Assembly: GCA_036787955.1 (NCBI GenBank)
Contig: DAIQOI010000013.1
Coordinates: forward strand, 1 to 64,000
Source: UBA2336 sp036787955
Lineage (GTDB): Bacteria > Bacteroidota > Bacteroidia > Cytophagales > Cyclobacteriaceae
Direction: 5' to 3'
Length of the DNA stretch: 64,000 nucleotides
Shown: one piece after another, positions 44,101 through 51,650 of the stretch
How the letters are laid out: each line of letters starts with the position of its first letter
Numbering within the stretch: position 1 is the stretch's first letter
The notes under the pieces: generated by a model
Told to the model about the DNA's origin: nothing
Seen by the model: only the letters and a program-made list of their open reading frames with translations
Databases searched by the model: none
Translations under genes and position numbers: made by a program

Positions 44101-44691
44101 TTTAAGCTCAAGCGCTTTGGTAAAGTCGGCTTCGGCAGCCGGATATTCTTTCAGCATCATCCGGGCCTTTCCGCGGTTGTTGAAGAGTACGGCATCGTTT
44201 ACACCTTTTGCAACAGCTTTGTCATAGTTGGCAATGGCTTCGCGGTAGTTTTCGTTCCGGAATTTAAGGTTGCCTAAATTGACAAAGGTTTCAGGGCGTT
44301 GGGCGCCCATTTGTACGGCTTTTTCCAGGTCAGGCAGTGCGTTCTGAAAATCGTTCAGATAGGTGCGCGCATTTCCGCGCAGCTCAAACAACTCTACCGT
44401 ATTGATGCGCTGCCGCGCAGCTTCGTCAAAGTCGGCTCTGGCTTTTTCATATTCCTTCAGGTGATAATAGGCTGTTCCGCGGTGCAGGTGAATTTCCTTT
44501 TGGGCAAAGCCTGTTGATACCAGCCGTGAAAATTCATCGGCTGCCTGACGGTACTCGGCTGCTTTCAATTTATCAAGCGCCTGCTGATACTGAGCGAGTA
44601 GCAGCGAGTCGTTGCGGGTTTGGGCTGGTGCCGTTGTAATCCCCGATGCAACGAGAATGAAAATCTGCAGGATGTGAATTAGATTTTTCAT
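41200..44691 (-). CDS. Giant secreted tetratricopeptide repeat protein
   Basis: A 1163-residue protein: signal peptide (MKNLIHILQIFILVASG, cleaved near residue 25), then roughly thirty consecutive ~34-residue TPR units filling the entire mature chain, many reading like LFNNRGKARMMLKEYPAAEADF. No catalytic domain is present. The TPR array should form a long superhelix in the periplasm or at the cell surface that holds other proteins; the partners are unknown. The ATG at 44691 is chosen because an exact -7 element ends six bases before it; 14 codons of open frame upstream (start at 44733) include that element and are rejected. Confidence 0.9.
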   Translation of the reverse strand: MKNLIHILQIFILVASGITTAPAQTRNDSLLLAQYQQALDKLKAAEYRQAADEFSRLVSTGFAQKEIHLHRGTAYYHLKEYEKARADFDEAARQRINTVELFELRGNARTYLNDFQNALPDLEKAVQMGAQRPETFVNLGNLKFRNENYREAIANYDKAVAKGVNDAVLFNNRGKARMMLKEYPAAEADFTKALELKPDYDRALENRAEVRCLTGNWKGCAEDTDKLIAAGRSDVEFYQRLGKAKFELKDFAGTAEALSRVVSRGVKDKEVFRMLGISQAQLNQCSEANRAFAAAVSMGISDKEVFTRYGLCLFKEKDYAAAIETLSRAISTGETSPEVFMARGKSFVAQRDPDRAQPDLEKALAAGLKDAEALRLLGDIRFAKSDFSGALHYYDQFLKNGTADAQVFANRAQCRLKMNDAKGAEADFTEALKIRPDLNAALLGRGTLRFAQNNFAGCLEDLERVRQATGETPDILRMTGIAAYHNGQTDLARNRLETAFKAGVKDGKVALYTGYLRYERSDFAGSADALKQAEAAGENEPELFSKRGKAYYRLNNLELAAADLVRVASASNDREVFEMLGLALAQLKKNTEAHPWLAKAAAMNSDNKEVYLQLGKLQFADKKFADANASLEKAVSLGYNNEEVFTLRGETRARLGKTDEALEDLTRALAIRKDYIPAMKARARLRFAKNDFAGVVTDLTVVAARNEAQTDDYAMLGIARYELKDYKSAVAELTKAIDAPDASARVFSARGRSYLELKEYEKAVTDLNKAIEKGDNRAENYAARGTAYFQLKEYNRALPDFEQAVKSGLDEATLFHRLGVCYYETQQYDKAIAEFNKAIDRDNKMAIAFFHRGEAQFQLKLLPEAIQSYTQAVTLGLKDPVLFNNRGKVYLLQESLQEAVTDFSSAISLNPQFVRAYENRGQAYFKAGKFDQAVKDFRAAEKLTEKPDPALYTWLAESYYNMKNYVPALEYFDKMLAQQPDDKTTLYKRGKVKLETNDFSGAVKDFEAAIKAGENAAQIYLDKARAHLEMDDTKSAIAELTNALAVDKKNVKAYYNRALIRESIQDYEGAVTDYNQVLMINPDDGVAYYNRANCKAELGDPGAAISDLDEAIRVEPKNASYYKMRGNLYYQLQQKDKACFDWRKAVELGDAKARYQIDQYCRK

Positions 44692-44697
44692 ACCCGA

Positions 44698-44705
44698 CAA
44701 AGGTA
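44698..44705 (-). promoter_or_regulatory. Bacteroidota -7 element for the TPR protein gene
   Basis: The minus strand reads TACCTTTG (exact TAnnTTTG), six bases before the ATG at 44691; a leaderless or near-leaderless mRNA is expected. Confidence 0.65.
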
Positions 44706-44763
44706 TTAAATCGCTATCGGGCAAAATGGACAAAAATGCTGAAAATCCTACCTCTGCGTTGAA

Positions 44764-44886
44764 TTACTCGCCTGCAAAAAGGGCTACCAGCATGTAGCCC
44801 GACACCACCAGCAGAATGAGCAACAGGAGATAACCAAACAGGCGTGCCCGGCTGAAATAAACTTTTACGGGAAAGGTTTTTTTCAT
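44764..44886 (-). CDS. Single-helix micro-protein B (40 aa), unknown
   Basis: A 40-codon ORF found by reading the minus strand between lpd and the TPR gene. A basic N-terminus (MKKTFPVKVYFSRARLFG) is followed by one hydrophobic helix (YLLLLILLVVSGYMLVALF) and a short tail AGE, so it would sit N-in across the inner membrane. Its ATG overlaps the stop of micro-protein A by four bases (ATGA), a strong sign that both are real and co-translated. No family recognised. Small single-helix proteins of this kind are often subunits of transporters or oxidases, but no partner is encoded next to it. Confidence 0.6.
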   Translation of the reverse strand: MKKTFPVKVYFSRARLFGYLLLLILLVVSGYMLVALFAGE

Positions 44887-45002
44887 GGCACGGAGTTAGT
44901 TATAAGGACAAAGACCAGGTAGGCTGCCACCGAAAGCAACAGCATCACCACGAAATCGCGGGCCATACCATAGACGTTTGCCACTGAAATGTCCTTTTTC
45001 AT
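44883..45002 (-). CDS. Single-helix micro-protein A (39 aa), unknown
   Basis: A 39-codon ORF starting MKKDISVANVYGMARD and continuing with one hydrophobic helix (FVVMLLLSVAAYLVFVLI) and the tail TNSVP. Like micro-protein B it begins MKK and has a basic or polar N-terminus, so the pair may be ancient duplicates or two chains of one complex. The stop overlaps the start of micro-protein B (ATGA). No exact -7 element lies in front of it; palindromic sequences occupy the 140 bp upstream. Confidence 0.6.
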   Translation of the reverse strand: MKKDISVANVYGMARDFVVMLLLSVAAYLVFVLITNSVP

Positions 45003-45022
45003 AGCCGGAAAGGTCATTCAAG

Positions 45023-45094
45023 TTAAAGTAAAACTTTAATTGACCCAATTTTGTTCACCGTTTTCTGAGAAAACTGTGCAAACGGTCAGAAAAC
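45023..45094 (-). promoter_or_regulatory. Palindromic leader region before the micro-protein pair
   Basis: Three inverted repeats were seen: 45023-45029/45033-45039 (TTAAAGT/ACTTTAA, 3-base loop); 45060-45065/45069-45074 (GTTTTC/GAAAAC); and 45060-45068/45086-45094 (GTTTTCTGA/TCAGAAAAC). The last two share an arm and cannot form together. They may be operators, the lpd 3' end, or an attenuator. Confidence 0.4.
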
Positions 45095-45145
45095 AAGGTT
45101 TAGCTGCCTTGTAAATCCGGTAAAAGGAGGGGTAAGTAAGCGCCC

Positions 45146-46546
45146 TCAGAGGTGGATCACTTCGCCATAAGCGGCCGCAGTTGCCTCCATGATGGCCTCA
45201 CTCATAGTAGGGTGAGGGTGTACAGATTTGATGATTTCGTGGCCGGTGGTTTCGAGTTTGCGGGCCGCTACCACCTCGGCAATCATTTCTGTAACGTTGG
45301 CGCCAATCATGTGGGCACCCAGCCATTCACCATATTTGGCATCAAAAATCACCTTTACGAAACCATCAGCGGCTCCGGCTGCCTTGGCTTTGCCTGAGGC
45401 TGTAAACGGAAACTTGCCTACTTTAATCTGGTATCCGGCTTTTTTGGCCGCCTCCTCGGTGTAACCCACGGAAGCGATTTCAGGCGAACAATATGTGCAG
45501 GCCGGTATGTTGTTATAATCAAGCGGCTCGGGATTGAGGCCGGCTATTTTTTCCACACAAATAATTCCTTCGGCCGATGCCACATGGGCCAGTGCCTGGC
45601 CTTTTACAATATCGCCTATGGCGTAGACACCTTGTACATTCGTACGGTAGAATTCATCTACCACTACTTTTCCTTTGTCGGTTTTCACACCGGTTTCTTC
45701 CAGTCCGATGCCCTCCAGATTAGCTGTAATGCCTACTGCCGAAAGCACGATGTCGGTTTCGATCTTAATTTCTCCGGCTGGGGTTTTGACGGTCGAAACA
45801 CAACCTTTGCCCTTTGTGTCTACCGCTGTTACTTCCGAACTGGTGTACACGTTGATGCCCGATTTCTTGAATGATTTTTCAAGTGCTTTCGATACTTCAA
45901 CATCTTCGAGCGGAACCAGATTGGGAAGGAACTCTACAATGGTTACTTCCGTGCCTATGGCATTGTAGAAGTAGGCAAACTCAGTGCCGATGGCACCGGA
46001 ACCCACCACCAGCAGTTTTTTAGGCTGCTGGGGCAGGGTCATGGCTTCGCGGTAGCCGATGATTTTCTTGCCATCAATTTTCAGTGCGGGCAGTTCACGT
46101 GCCCGCCCTCCGGTAGCCAGTATGATGTGTTTGGCTTCGTATTCGGTTTTCTTGCCATCGTTACCGGTAACTTCCACCTTCACTGCGTTACCCGATTTCT
46201 TCAGCTTTCCGGTACCGGCTATATGCTCGATTTTATTTTTCTTGAATAGAAACTGAATGCCTTTACTCATGCTGCCGGCCACTTCACGGCTGCGCTTTAC
46301 CATGGCGGCAAAATCCGGCTTCGCATCACTTACTTGTATGCCGTAGTCGCTTGCATGCCTGATGTATTCAAAAACATTTGCGCTTTTCAGCAGGGCTTTG
46401 GTGGGAATACAACCCCAGTTCAGACACACACCACCCAGCTCAGCCTTTTCTACCACTGCTGTTTTCATACCGAGCTGAGATGCACGAATGGCAGCCACGT
46501 AGCCACCCGGACCGGAACCGATTACAAGAACATCAAATTTGGACAT
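45146..46546 (-). CDS. lpdA: Dihydrolipoyl dehydrogenase
   Basis: A 466-residue flavoprotein (E3) that reoxidises dihydrolipoamide in pyruvate, 2-oxoglutarate and branched-chain keto acid dehydrogenase complexes. FAD-binding VIGSGPGGYVAAIRASQLG at the N-terminus, redox-active disulfide GGVCLNWGCIPTKALL (near 39-54), NAD-binding VVGSGAIGTEFAYFY (near 180), and the C-terminal catalytic HPHPTMSEAIMEA (near 443) are all present. It has its own promoter, divergent from fabG; no E1/E2 genes are adjacent. Confidence 0.96.
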   Translation of the reverse strand: MSKFDVLVIGSGPGGYVAAIRASQLGMKTAVVEKAELGGVCLNWGCIPTKALLKSANVFEYIRHASDYGIQVSDAKPDFAAMVKRSREVAGSMSKGIQFLFKKNKIEHIAGTGKLKKSGNAVKVEVTGNDGKKTEYEAKHIILATGGRARELPALKIDGKKIIGYREAMTLPQQPKKLLVVGSGAIGTEFAYFYNAIGTEVTIVEFLPNLVPLEDVEVSKALEKSFKKSGINVYTSSEVTAVDTKGKGCVSTVKTPAGEIKIETDIVLSAVGITANLEGIGLEETGVKTDKGKVVVDEFYRTNVQGVYAIGDIVKGQALAHVASAEGIICVEKIAGLNPEPLDYNNIPACTYCSPEIASVGYTEEAAKKAGYQIKVGKFPFTASGKAKAAGAADGFVKVIFDAKYGEWLGAHMIGANVTEMIAEVVAARKLETTGHEIIKSVHPHPTMSEAIMEATAAAYGEVIHL

Positions 46547-46566
46547 ACGTATCTGATTTGTTGCGC

Positions 46567-46574
46567 CAAAGATA
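46567..46574 (-). promoter_or_regulatory. Bacteroidota -7 element for lpdA
   Basis: The minus strand reads TATCTTTG (exact TAnnTTTG), 20 bases before the lpdA ATG and 42 bp from the divergent fabG element. Confidence 0.65.
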
Positions 46575-46616
46575 TAACTCTTGAGCGGCTTACCATCACA
46601 GTTATATGGATTTGGC

Positions 46617-46624
46617 TATTTTTG
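46617..46624 (+). promoter_or_regulatory. Bacteroidota -7 element for the fabG-like gene
   Basis: TATTTTTG (exact TAnnTTTG), 23 bases before the ATG at 46648. It lies downstream of an in-frame ATG at 46606, which rules out that earlier start. Confidence 0.65.
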
Positions 46625-46647
46625 AAACCTGTTCAAAATCAAAAAGC

Positions 46648-47394
46648 ATGAAATTATTATCCGGAAAAACCGCGCTGGTTACAGGCGCTTCTAAAGGAAT
46701 CGGTCGCGCCATCGCTTTAAAATTTGCCGAGCAAGGCGCCAACGTAGCATTCACATATTTATCGAGCGTGGAACAGGGTCAGGCACTCGAGGCAGAACTC
46801 GCTGCCAAAGGCATCAAAGCCAAAGGCTACCGCAGCGATGCAGCCGATTTTGCCCAGGCCGAAAAACTGATTAATGATGTGGTTGCCGACTTTGGCTCGC
46901 TGGATGTGCTGATAAACAATGCCGGTATTACAATGGATAACTTGTTGTTGCGCATGACCGAAGAAGCCTGGGATAAGGTGATGAACGTAAACCTGAAATC
47001 GTGTTTCAACACGGTAAAGGCCGCAGCCAAAATCATGATGAAGCAAAAGAGCGGCTCCATTATAAATATGACTTCCGTGGTGGGCCTCAAGGGCAATGCC
47101 GGGCAGGCCAACTATGCTGCATCCAAAGCCGGCATCATTGGTTTTACCAAATCGGTTGCGCTGGAACTGGGCTCACGGGGCATACGCTCCAATGCCATCG
47201 CCCCCGGATTTATTGAAACCGAGATGACCGGCAAACTCGATGAAAAGACCGTGCAAAGCTGGCGCGATGCCATTCCGCTGAAACGCGGTGGCAAACCGGA
47301 AGATGTGGCCGATGCCTGCGTGTTCCTGGCCTCCGACATGTCGGCATACATTACCGGGCAGGTATTGCAGGTGGATGGCGGAATGCTGACATGA
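46648..47394 (+). CDS. fabG: 3-oxoacyl-[acyl-carrier-protein] reductase (SDR family)
   Basis: A 248-residue short-chain dehydrogenase. NADP-binding TGASKGIGRAIA (near 12-23), NNAGIT (near 88-93), catalytic Ser in INMTSVVGLKGNAGQANYAASKAG with Tyr and Lys (Y near 154, K near 158; quoted in part as QANYAASKAG), and the end motif AYITGQVLQVDGGM are typical of FabG, the keto-reduction step of fatty acid elongation. SDR assignments by motif are not fully specific, but the match is close. The start MKLLSGKTALVTG at 46648 is fixed by the promoter position. Confidence 0.9.
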   Translation: MKLLSGKTALVTGASKGIGRAIALKFAEQGANVAFTYLSSVEQGQALEAELAAKGIKAKGYRSDAADFAQAEKLINDVVADFGSLDVLINNAGITMDNLLLRMTEEAWDKVMNVNLKSCFNTVKAAAKIMMKQKSGSIINMTSVVGLKGNAGQANYAASKAGIIGFTKSVALELGSRGIRSNAIAPGFIETEMTGKLDEKTVQSWRDAIPLKRGGKPEDVADACVFLASDMSAYITGQVLQVDGGMLT

Positions 47395-47478
47395 TGTGCT
47401 AGGGGCTCCAGGCTGATAATGGTTGCAAGAAACTTTTTTGGCTTAACACTTCAGCGCTTTTGCGGCTGGCTGCAGATC

Positions 47479-48723
47479 CTACTGCACGCAGGCAACTGCA
47501 GCCTCCCTCCTGATTTCGGTACCGGCGGCCGGCCATGAAGTTATCTTAAAATCTTCGGGCAACAGCACCACATGCACACCCTCCTGCTGTGCAAGATAAG
47601 CGATGGTGTCGAGCGCAAGCTCCCCAACAATCACCTGACACCCGGCGTTGGCATAGCCACCGAAAACTTTATTGAATACCGTCCAGGTTATAGCCTGGTT
47701 TCCATCAAACCTTACCCAGGCATTCAGCGAAATGTTGGTTGAAAACAACGGACACTTCGATGACTTTCTTTTAGTTAACGGATAACGATAGTTGTTTTGC
47801 AATGCAATTATATCTGACAATACCGCCAAGGCCGTAGGCATGCTCCCGGCTCCCTTTCCGGTAAGCAACTGACGTCCGGCAAATTCACCCGTGATCTGTA
47901 CGGCATTGTATTCCAACCTTGTATGAGCCAAATGGTGGCTAAGCGGAATAAATTGTGGCATAACCCAGGCAAACACTTTATCATCCTGCTTAACAGCATG
48001 TGCACATAACCTGAGTGACAGGGAGTTTTTCTGTGCGAATTCCGATTCTTCCCTGCCCATGCGCGTAATACCCGATACAGGTATCAGTTCGGGGCTTATC
48101 ACCACGCCAAAAGCATGCAGCAAAACGATGCTGAGTTTATAACGAGGATCTAATCCTTCCACATCCAGTGTTGGATCGGTTTCGGCAAAGCCAAGCCTTC
48201 GGGCTTCGTTCAATGCTTCTGCATAACTCAGTCGTTCCTCCAGCACCCGCGTAAGGATATAATTGGTTGAGCCATTAAAAATGCCTTCAACAGACGATAT
48301 TTCTTCGTGGGCATAATATTCTTCAAGCGACCGGATGATGGGAATACTACCGCAAACAGCCGCTTCGTATAGCACCGAACGGTTGTATCTGCGCTGCAGA
48401 TGCACAATTTCTTCCAGATTTTCGGCCAGCATTTTTTTGTTGGCCGTAACCACGTGTTTTCCGTTTTGAAGAGCGCTTTTCAGGATAGCAAATGCTGCGT
48501 CCGCATCATCTGTCAGTTCAACCACCACGTTGATTTCCCCATCCTTCAGTATGTCATCAGGATGAAAAGAAAATCTCTGTCGCGGCAACGGCCGATCTTT
48601 CTCCGGATTTTTTACAACGATCTTTTTTACACCGATTGATTCGTGCTGGCTTCGCTCCAGGATATTGTACAATCCCTGCCCCACGCATCCAAAGCCAAAC
48701 AATCCGATGGTTAGTTTACTCAT
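47479..48723 (-). CDS. hom: Homoserine dehydrogenase
   Basis: A 414-residue enzyme that reduces aspartate semialdehyde to homoserine, the branch point to methionine and threonine. Nucleotide-binding GLFGFGCVGQGLYNIL at the N-terminus, VVTANKKMLAEN (near 92-103), then GSIPIIRSLEEYY and the catalytic region FNGSTNYILTRVLEE (near 150) with GFAETDPTLDVEGLDPRYKL (near 175-194). After the catalytic domain a shortened C-terminal part replaces a full ACT domain. It overlaps the stop of metX (ATGA) and is the last gene of the SAM-riboswitch operon. Confidence 0.93.
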   Translation of the reverse strand: MSKLTIGLFGFGCVGQGLYNILERSQHESIGVKKIVVKNPEKDRPLPRQRFSFHPDDILKDGEINVVVELTDDADAAFAILKSALQNGKHVVTANKKMLAENLEEIVHLQRRYNRSVLYEAAVCGSIPIIRSLEEYYAHEEISSVEGIFNGSTNYILTRVLEERLSYAEALNEARRLGFAETDPTLDVEGLDPRYKLSIVLLHAFGVVISPELIPVSGITRMGREESEFAQKNSLSLRLCAHAVKQDDKVFAWVMPQFIPLSHHLAHTRLEYNAVQITGEFAGRQLLTGKGAGSMPTALAVLSDIIALQNNYRYPLTKRKSSKCPLFSTNISLNAWVRFDGNQAITWTVFNKVFGGYANAGCQVIVGELALDTIAYLAQQEGVHVVLLPEDFKITSWPAAGTEIRREAAVACVQ

Positions 48724-49760
48724 ACAAAAAGTGATTTTGTCTTTTTTGAATAAAAAAGATGCAAGGCCTGATTGATCTGTCCGAACTCTGCCAGAAAGCC
48801 ATCGTGGCCAAACAAGGAAGAAATCACAGCCAGGCGTGCCCCGGGTATAGCTGCAGCCAGATATTCCTGCTCGGGCAGGGGAAAAAGAATATCCGAATCG
48901 ATACCTATAACAAGTGTTTTACCTTTTATACCGCCCAGTGCTTCATCGGCCGAAACGCGGTCCCTGCCCACATCATGCCGGTCCATCATGCGGCTGAGTA
49001 CGCGATAGGTAAATGCATTAAACCAGTTGGCCAGTTTTTCGCCATGATACCGCTGATAGGTTACAGCCCTGAACAGGCTGCTGTCTTTCCATACGCCCGG
49101 CTGGGTATGGTTGTAGCACGCATAGTTGCGATAGGAAAGCATGGCAATGGCTCGTGCCGCCTTTAATCCGGCCCGGCCGGCATCCTTGCTTTTTTCTTTC
49201 CAGGTTGGGTCGGCCTCTATGGCCATGCGCTGCGCTTCGTTAAATGCTATGCCCCAGGGCGAGTGAGCCGCATTGCAGGCTATGGGTATTACATGCTCAA
49301 AAACCTTGGGCCTCAGAATAGCCCACTCCAACACCTGTTGTCCTCCCAACGAGCCGCCAATCAGTGTATGAACGGTTTCCAGGCCAAGGTGTTCACGCAG
49401 CAAGTCAAAAGCCCGCGCAACATCGCGTGTGGTAACGTCCGGAAAAGCATGGTAGTAGGGTTCTTGCGTTGCCGGATTGACCGACAGCGGACCGGTTGAC
49501 CCGTAACATCCTCCCAGGGTGTTGGCACAGATAATGAAATATTTTTCCGGGTTAAAGATGCTTTCGCCCGTAAACAATGGTGCCCACCATTGTGTAACAT
49601 CGGCACTGCCCGTAAGTGCATGGCATACCCACACTGTGTTGTTTTTATCCGTGTTAAGTTGCCCCAGTGTGGTATAGCGTAGCCGGAAGCCGGGAAGCAC
49701 TTCTCCCGACTCCAGCTCGAACGCATCTGGGTAGTTAAAATCGTGATGGGCCGCTGTCAT
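48720..49760 (-). CDS. metX: Homoserine O-acetyltransferase
   Basis: A 346-residue alpha/beta-hydrolase that activates homoserine with acetyl-CoA for methionine synthesis. CHALTGSADVTQWW (near 46-59), the nucleophile elbow GGSLGGQQVLEWA (near 134-146), the aspartate in VIGIDSDILFPLPEQ (near 290-304), and the histidine in FGHDGFLAEF (near 323-332) give a full Ser-Asp-His triad. True acetyl- versus succinyl-specificity cannot be read off, but the family branch is acetyl. It starts three bases after metY and overlaps hom. Confidence 0.93.
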   Translation of the reverse strand: MTAAHHDFNYPDAFELESGEVLPGFRLRYTTLGQLNTDKNNTVWVCHALTGSADVTQWWAPLFTGESIFNPEKYFIICANTLGGCYGSTGPLSVNPATQEPYYHAFPDVTTRDVARAFDLLREHLGLETVHTLIGGSLGGQQVLEWAILRPKVFEHVIPIACNAAHSPWGIAFNEAQRMAIEADPTWKEKSKDAGRAGLKAARAIAMLSYRNYACYNHTQPGVWKDSSLFRAVTYQRYHGEKLANWFNAFTYRVLSRMMDRHDVGRDRVSADEALGGIKGKTLVIGIDSDILFPLPEQEYLAAAIPGARLAVISSLFGHDGFLAEFGQINQALHLFYSKKTKSLFV

Positions 49761-49763
49761 TGC

Positions 49764-51089
49764 TCAGGCTGTTATCTTTTCATGCACATATACTTTCTCA
49801 AAGGCCTGTTCAAAATCGGCTTTGATGTCATCAATATGTTCGATCCCAACCGATACACGAAGCAGTGTAGGAAGCACACCCGTTGAGAGCTGCTCTTCAT
49901 CGGTAAGCTGCTGGTGGGTGGTAGCCGATGGCTGAATGATGAGCGTTTTGGCATCGCCCACATTGGCCAGATGGCTCACCAGTTTCAGGCTGTCTACAAA
50001 TTTTGTTGCATTTTCCTTGCTGCCTTTAAGCGTAAACGACAGCACTGCACCAAAGCCATTGCGCAGATATTTTTTGGCCAGACCATGATAGGTGCTGCTC
50101 TTCAGTCCGGGATAGTTTACACTTTCTACCTGCGGATGCTGCTCCAGCCAGCGGGCCAGCTCCAAAGCGTTGTCGCAGGCGCGCTGAACACGCAGCGAAA
50201 GGGTTTCAAGTCCTTGCAGGAAAAGGAAGGAATTAAACGGACTGAGTGCCGGCCCGAAATCGCGCAGCCCTTCCACGCGGGCGCGTATGATGAAAGCAAT
50301 GTTGGGTAACCCCAGGGGATTGTTCTCACCGAACACCTCCCAGAATTTGAGCCCGTGATAGCCTTCAGCAGGCTCGGTAAACTGCGGGAACTTGCCGTTG
50401 CCCCAGTTGTAGTTGCCGCCATCTACAATTACACCGCCAATGGATGTGCCGTGCCCGCCAATCCACTTGGTAGCTGAGGCTACCACCACATTTGCACCGT
50501 GCTCGAACGGACGGAACAGATAGCCTGCAGCTCCAAAGGTGTTGTCCACAATCAGCGGAATATCGTACTTACGGGCCAGGGCAGCAATGGCATCGAAGTC
50601 GGGAACATTAAAACCTGGATTTCCGATTGTTTCCAGATAAAGCGCCTTGGTGTTTTTGTCTATCAGTTTTTCAAAGGCTTCAACTGTATCGCCTTCGGCA
50701 AAGCGTGCATCAATTCCCAGTCGTTTAAATGAAACCTTAAACTGGTTGTACGTGCCGCCATACAGGAAGGATGTGGTAACAAAGTTATCGCCCGCCTGCA
50801 GGATGTTATTCAGCGCAATGAATTGTGCCGCCTGTCCTGAACCTACTGCCAGGGCGGCCACACCGCCTTCGAGTGCAGCAATGCGCTTTTCAAACACATC
50901 GGTAGTTGGATTCATGATGCGCGTGTAAATGTTGCCAAACTCTTTCAGCGCAAACAGGTTGGCACCGTGCGCAGAGTCGCGGAAGGTGTACGATGTGGTT
51001 TGGTAAATCGGTACGGCACGCGACCGGGTTACAGGGTCAACTTCATGCCCGGCATGAAGCTGAAGTGTTTCAAATTTCAGATTGGACAT
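49764..51089 (-). CDS. metY: O-acetylhomoserine aminocarboxypropyltransferase (sulfhydrylase)
   Basis: A 441-residue PLP enzyme of the Cys/Met metabolism family. It makes homocysteine directly from O-acetylhomoserine and sulfide. ETLQLHAGHEVDPVTRSRAVPIYQTTSY at the N-terminus (quoted in part: LQLHAGHEVDP), YTRIMNPTTDVFEKR (near 56-70), and the PLP lysine in VASATKWIGGHGTSIGG (near 205-221) are diagnostic, and the length distinguishes it from the shorter cystathionine enzymes. It precedes metX by 3 bp; together with hom this is the direct sulfhydrylation route. Confidence 0.94.
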   Translation of the reverse strand: MSNLKFETLQLHAGHEVDPVTRSRAVPIYQTTSYTFRDSAHGANLFALKEFGNIYTRIMNPTTDVFEKRIAALEGGVAALAVGSGQAAQFIALNNILQAGDNFVTTSFLYGGTYNQFKVSFKRLGIDARFAEGDTVEAFEKLIDKNTKALYLETIGNPGFNVPDFDAIAALARKYDIPLIVDNTFGAAGYLFRPFEHGANVVVASATKWIGGHGTSIGGVIVDGGNYNWGNGKFPQFTEPAEGYHGLKFWEVFGENNPLGLPNIAFIIRARVEGLRDFGPALSPFNSFLFLQGLETLSLRVQRACDNALELARWLEQHPQVESVNYPGLKSSTYHGLAKKYLRNGFGAVLSFTLKGSKENATKFVDSLKLVSHLANVGDAKTLIIQPSATTHQQLTDEEQLSTGVLPTLLRVSVGIEHIDDIKADFEQAFEKVYVHEKITA

Positions 51090-51102
51090 AGGTAATTGGA
51101 TT

Positions 51103-51540
51103 TTAGTTAAGTGAAAATTTTACAGGAGTAGGATTGGCCAGGTTATCGTAAACCGGACAGCGGTTTTCAATTTCGCTGATGAGCTTCTGTTTTACGTGCT
51201 CATCCAGCGATCTGCTGGTTTTGAGCTCCACATGCAGCGACTGATAGCCCGCCCGCTGGCTGAAGGACGAACCCAATAAACGCGCAGGATTCAACTCGCC
51301 TTCGATATTGATTTGCAGGTCCGGCAAATCAATCTGCAGTTCTACGGCAACCAGATGCGCCACTACATTGATGCATCCGGCATAACCAGCCAGAATGTAT
51401 TCTACAGGGTTTGGCGCACGGTTGGTGCCGCCAAGGGCCTCGGGCTCATCTACAATGAGCCGGAAACCACGGATGCTCACTTCGGTTCGTGCAGGGGTCT
51501 GACTAACCGACTGAACGGAAAATTTGATGAGCTTTGACAT
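51103..51540 (-). CDS. OsmC-family peroxiredoxin-like protein
   Basis: A 145-residue OsmC/Ohr fold protein. The first catalytic cysteine lies in AGYAGCINVVA (near 53-63) and the second in ENRCPVYDNLA (near 128-138), the redox pair that reduces organic hydroperoxides in this family. It is the first structural gene after the SAM riboswitch and the Cys/Met leader ORF, and precedes metY by 13 bp. A link to thiol chemistry is plausible, such as handling of sulfur species or protecting sulfide-dependent synthesis, but this is inference. Confidence 0.88.
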   Translation of the reverse strand: MSKLIKFSVQSVSQTPARTEVSIRGFRLIVDEPEALGGTNRAPNPVEYILAGYAGCINVVAHLVAVELQIDLPDLQINIEGELNPARLLGSSFSQRAGYQSLHVELKTSRSLDEHVKQKLISEIENRCPVYDNLANPTPVKFSLN

Positions 51541-51650
51541 ATACAGGTAGTTTTGTTTTAGGATTTTAAGGTTGATTTCAGAAGATGCAGTACAGGCATA
51601 CTGCTCCCGGCATCAAGGCTACATTCGGCTAAGACTATGGAATGACGGCC
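51541..51650 (-). promoter_or_regulatory. Leader between the Cys/Met ORF and osmC
   Basis: About 110 untranslated bases. A 6-bp hairpin (GCAGTA/TACTGC, loop of six, 51587-51604) lies about 45 bases after the leader ORF stop. No run of T follows it, so it is not a standard terminator; it could take part in attenuation or translation control. Confidence 0.4.

Noticed and set aside
46606..46647. Longer fabG start at ATG 46606
   Set aside because: The extra residues are encoded across the -7 element, and the family N-terminus begins at MKLLSGKTALVTG (46648).
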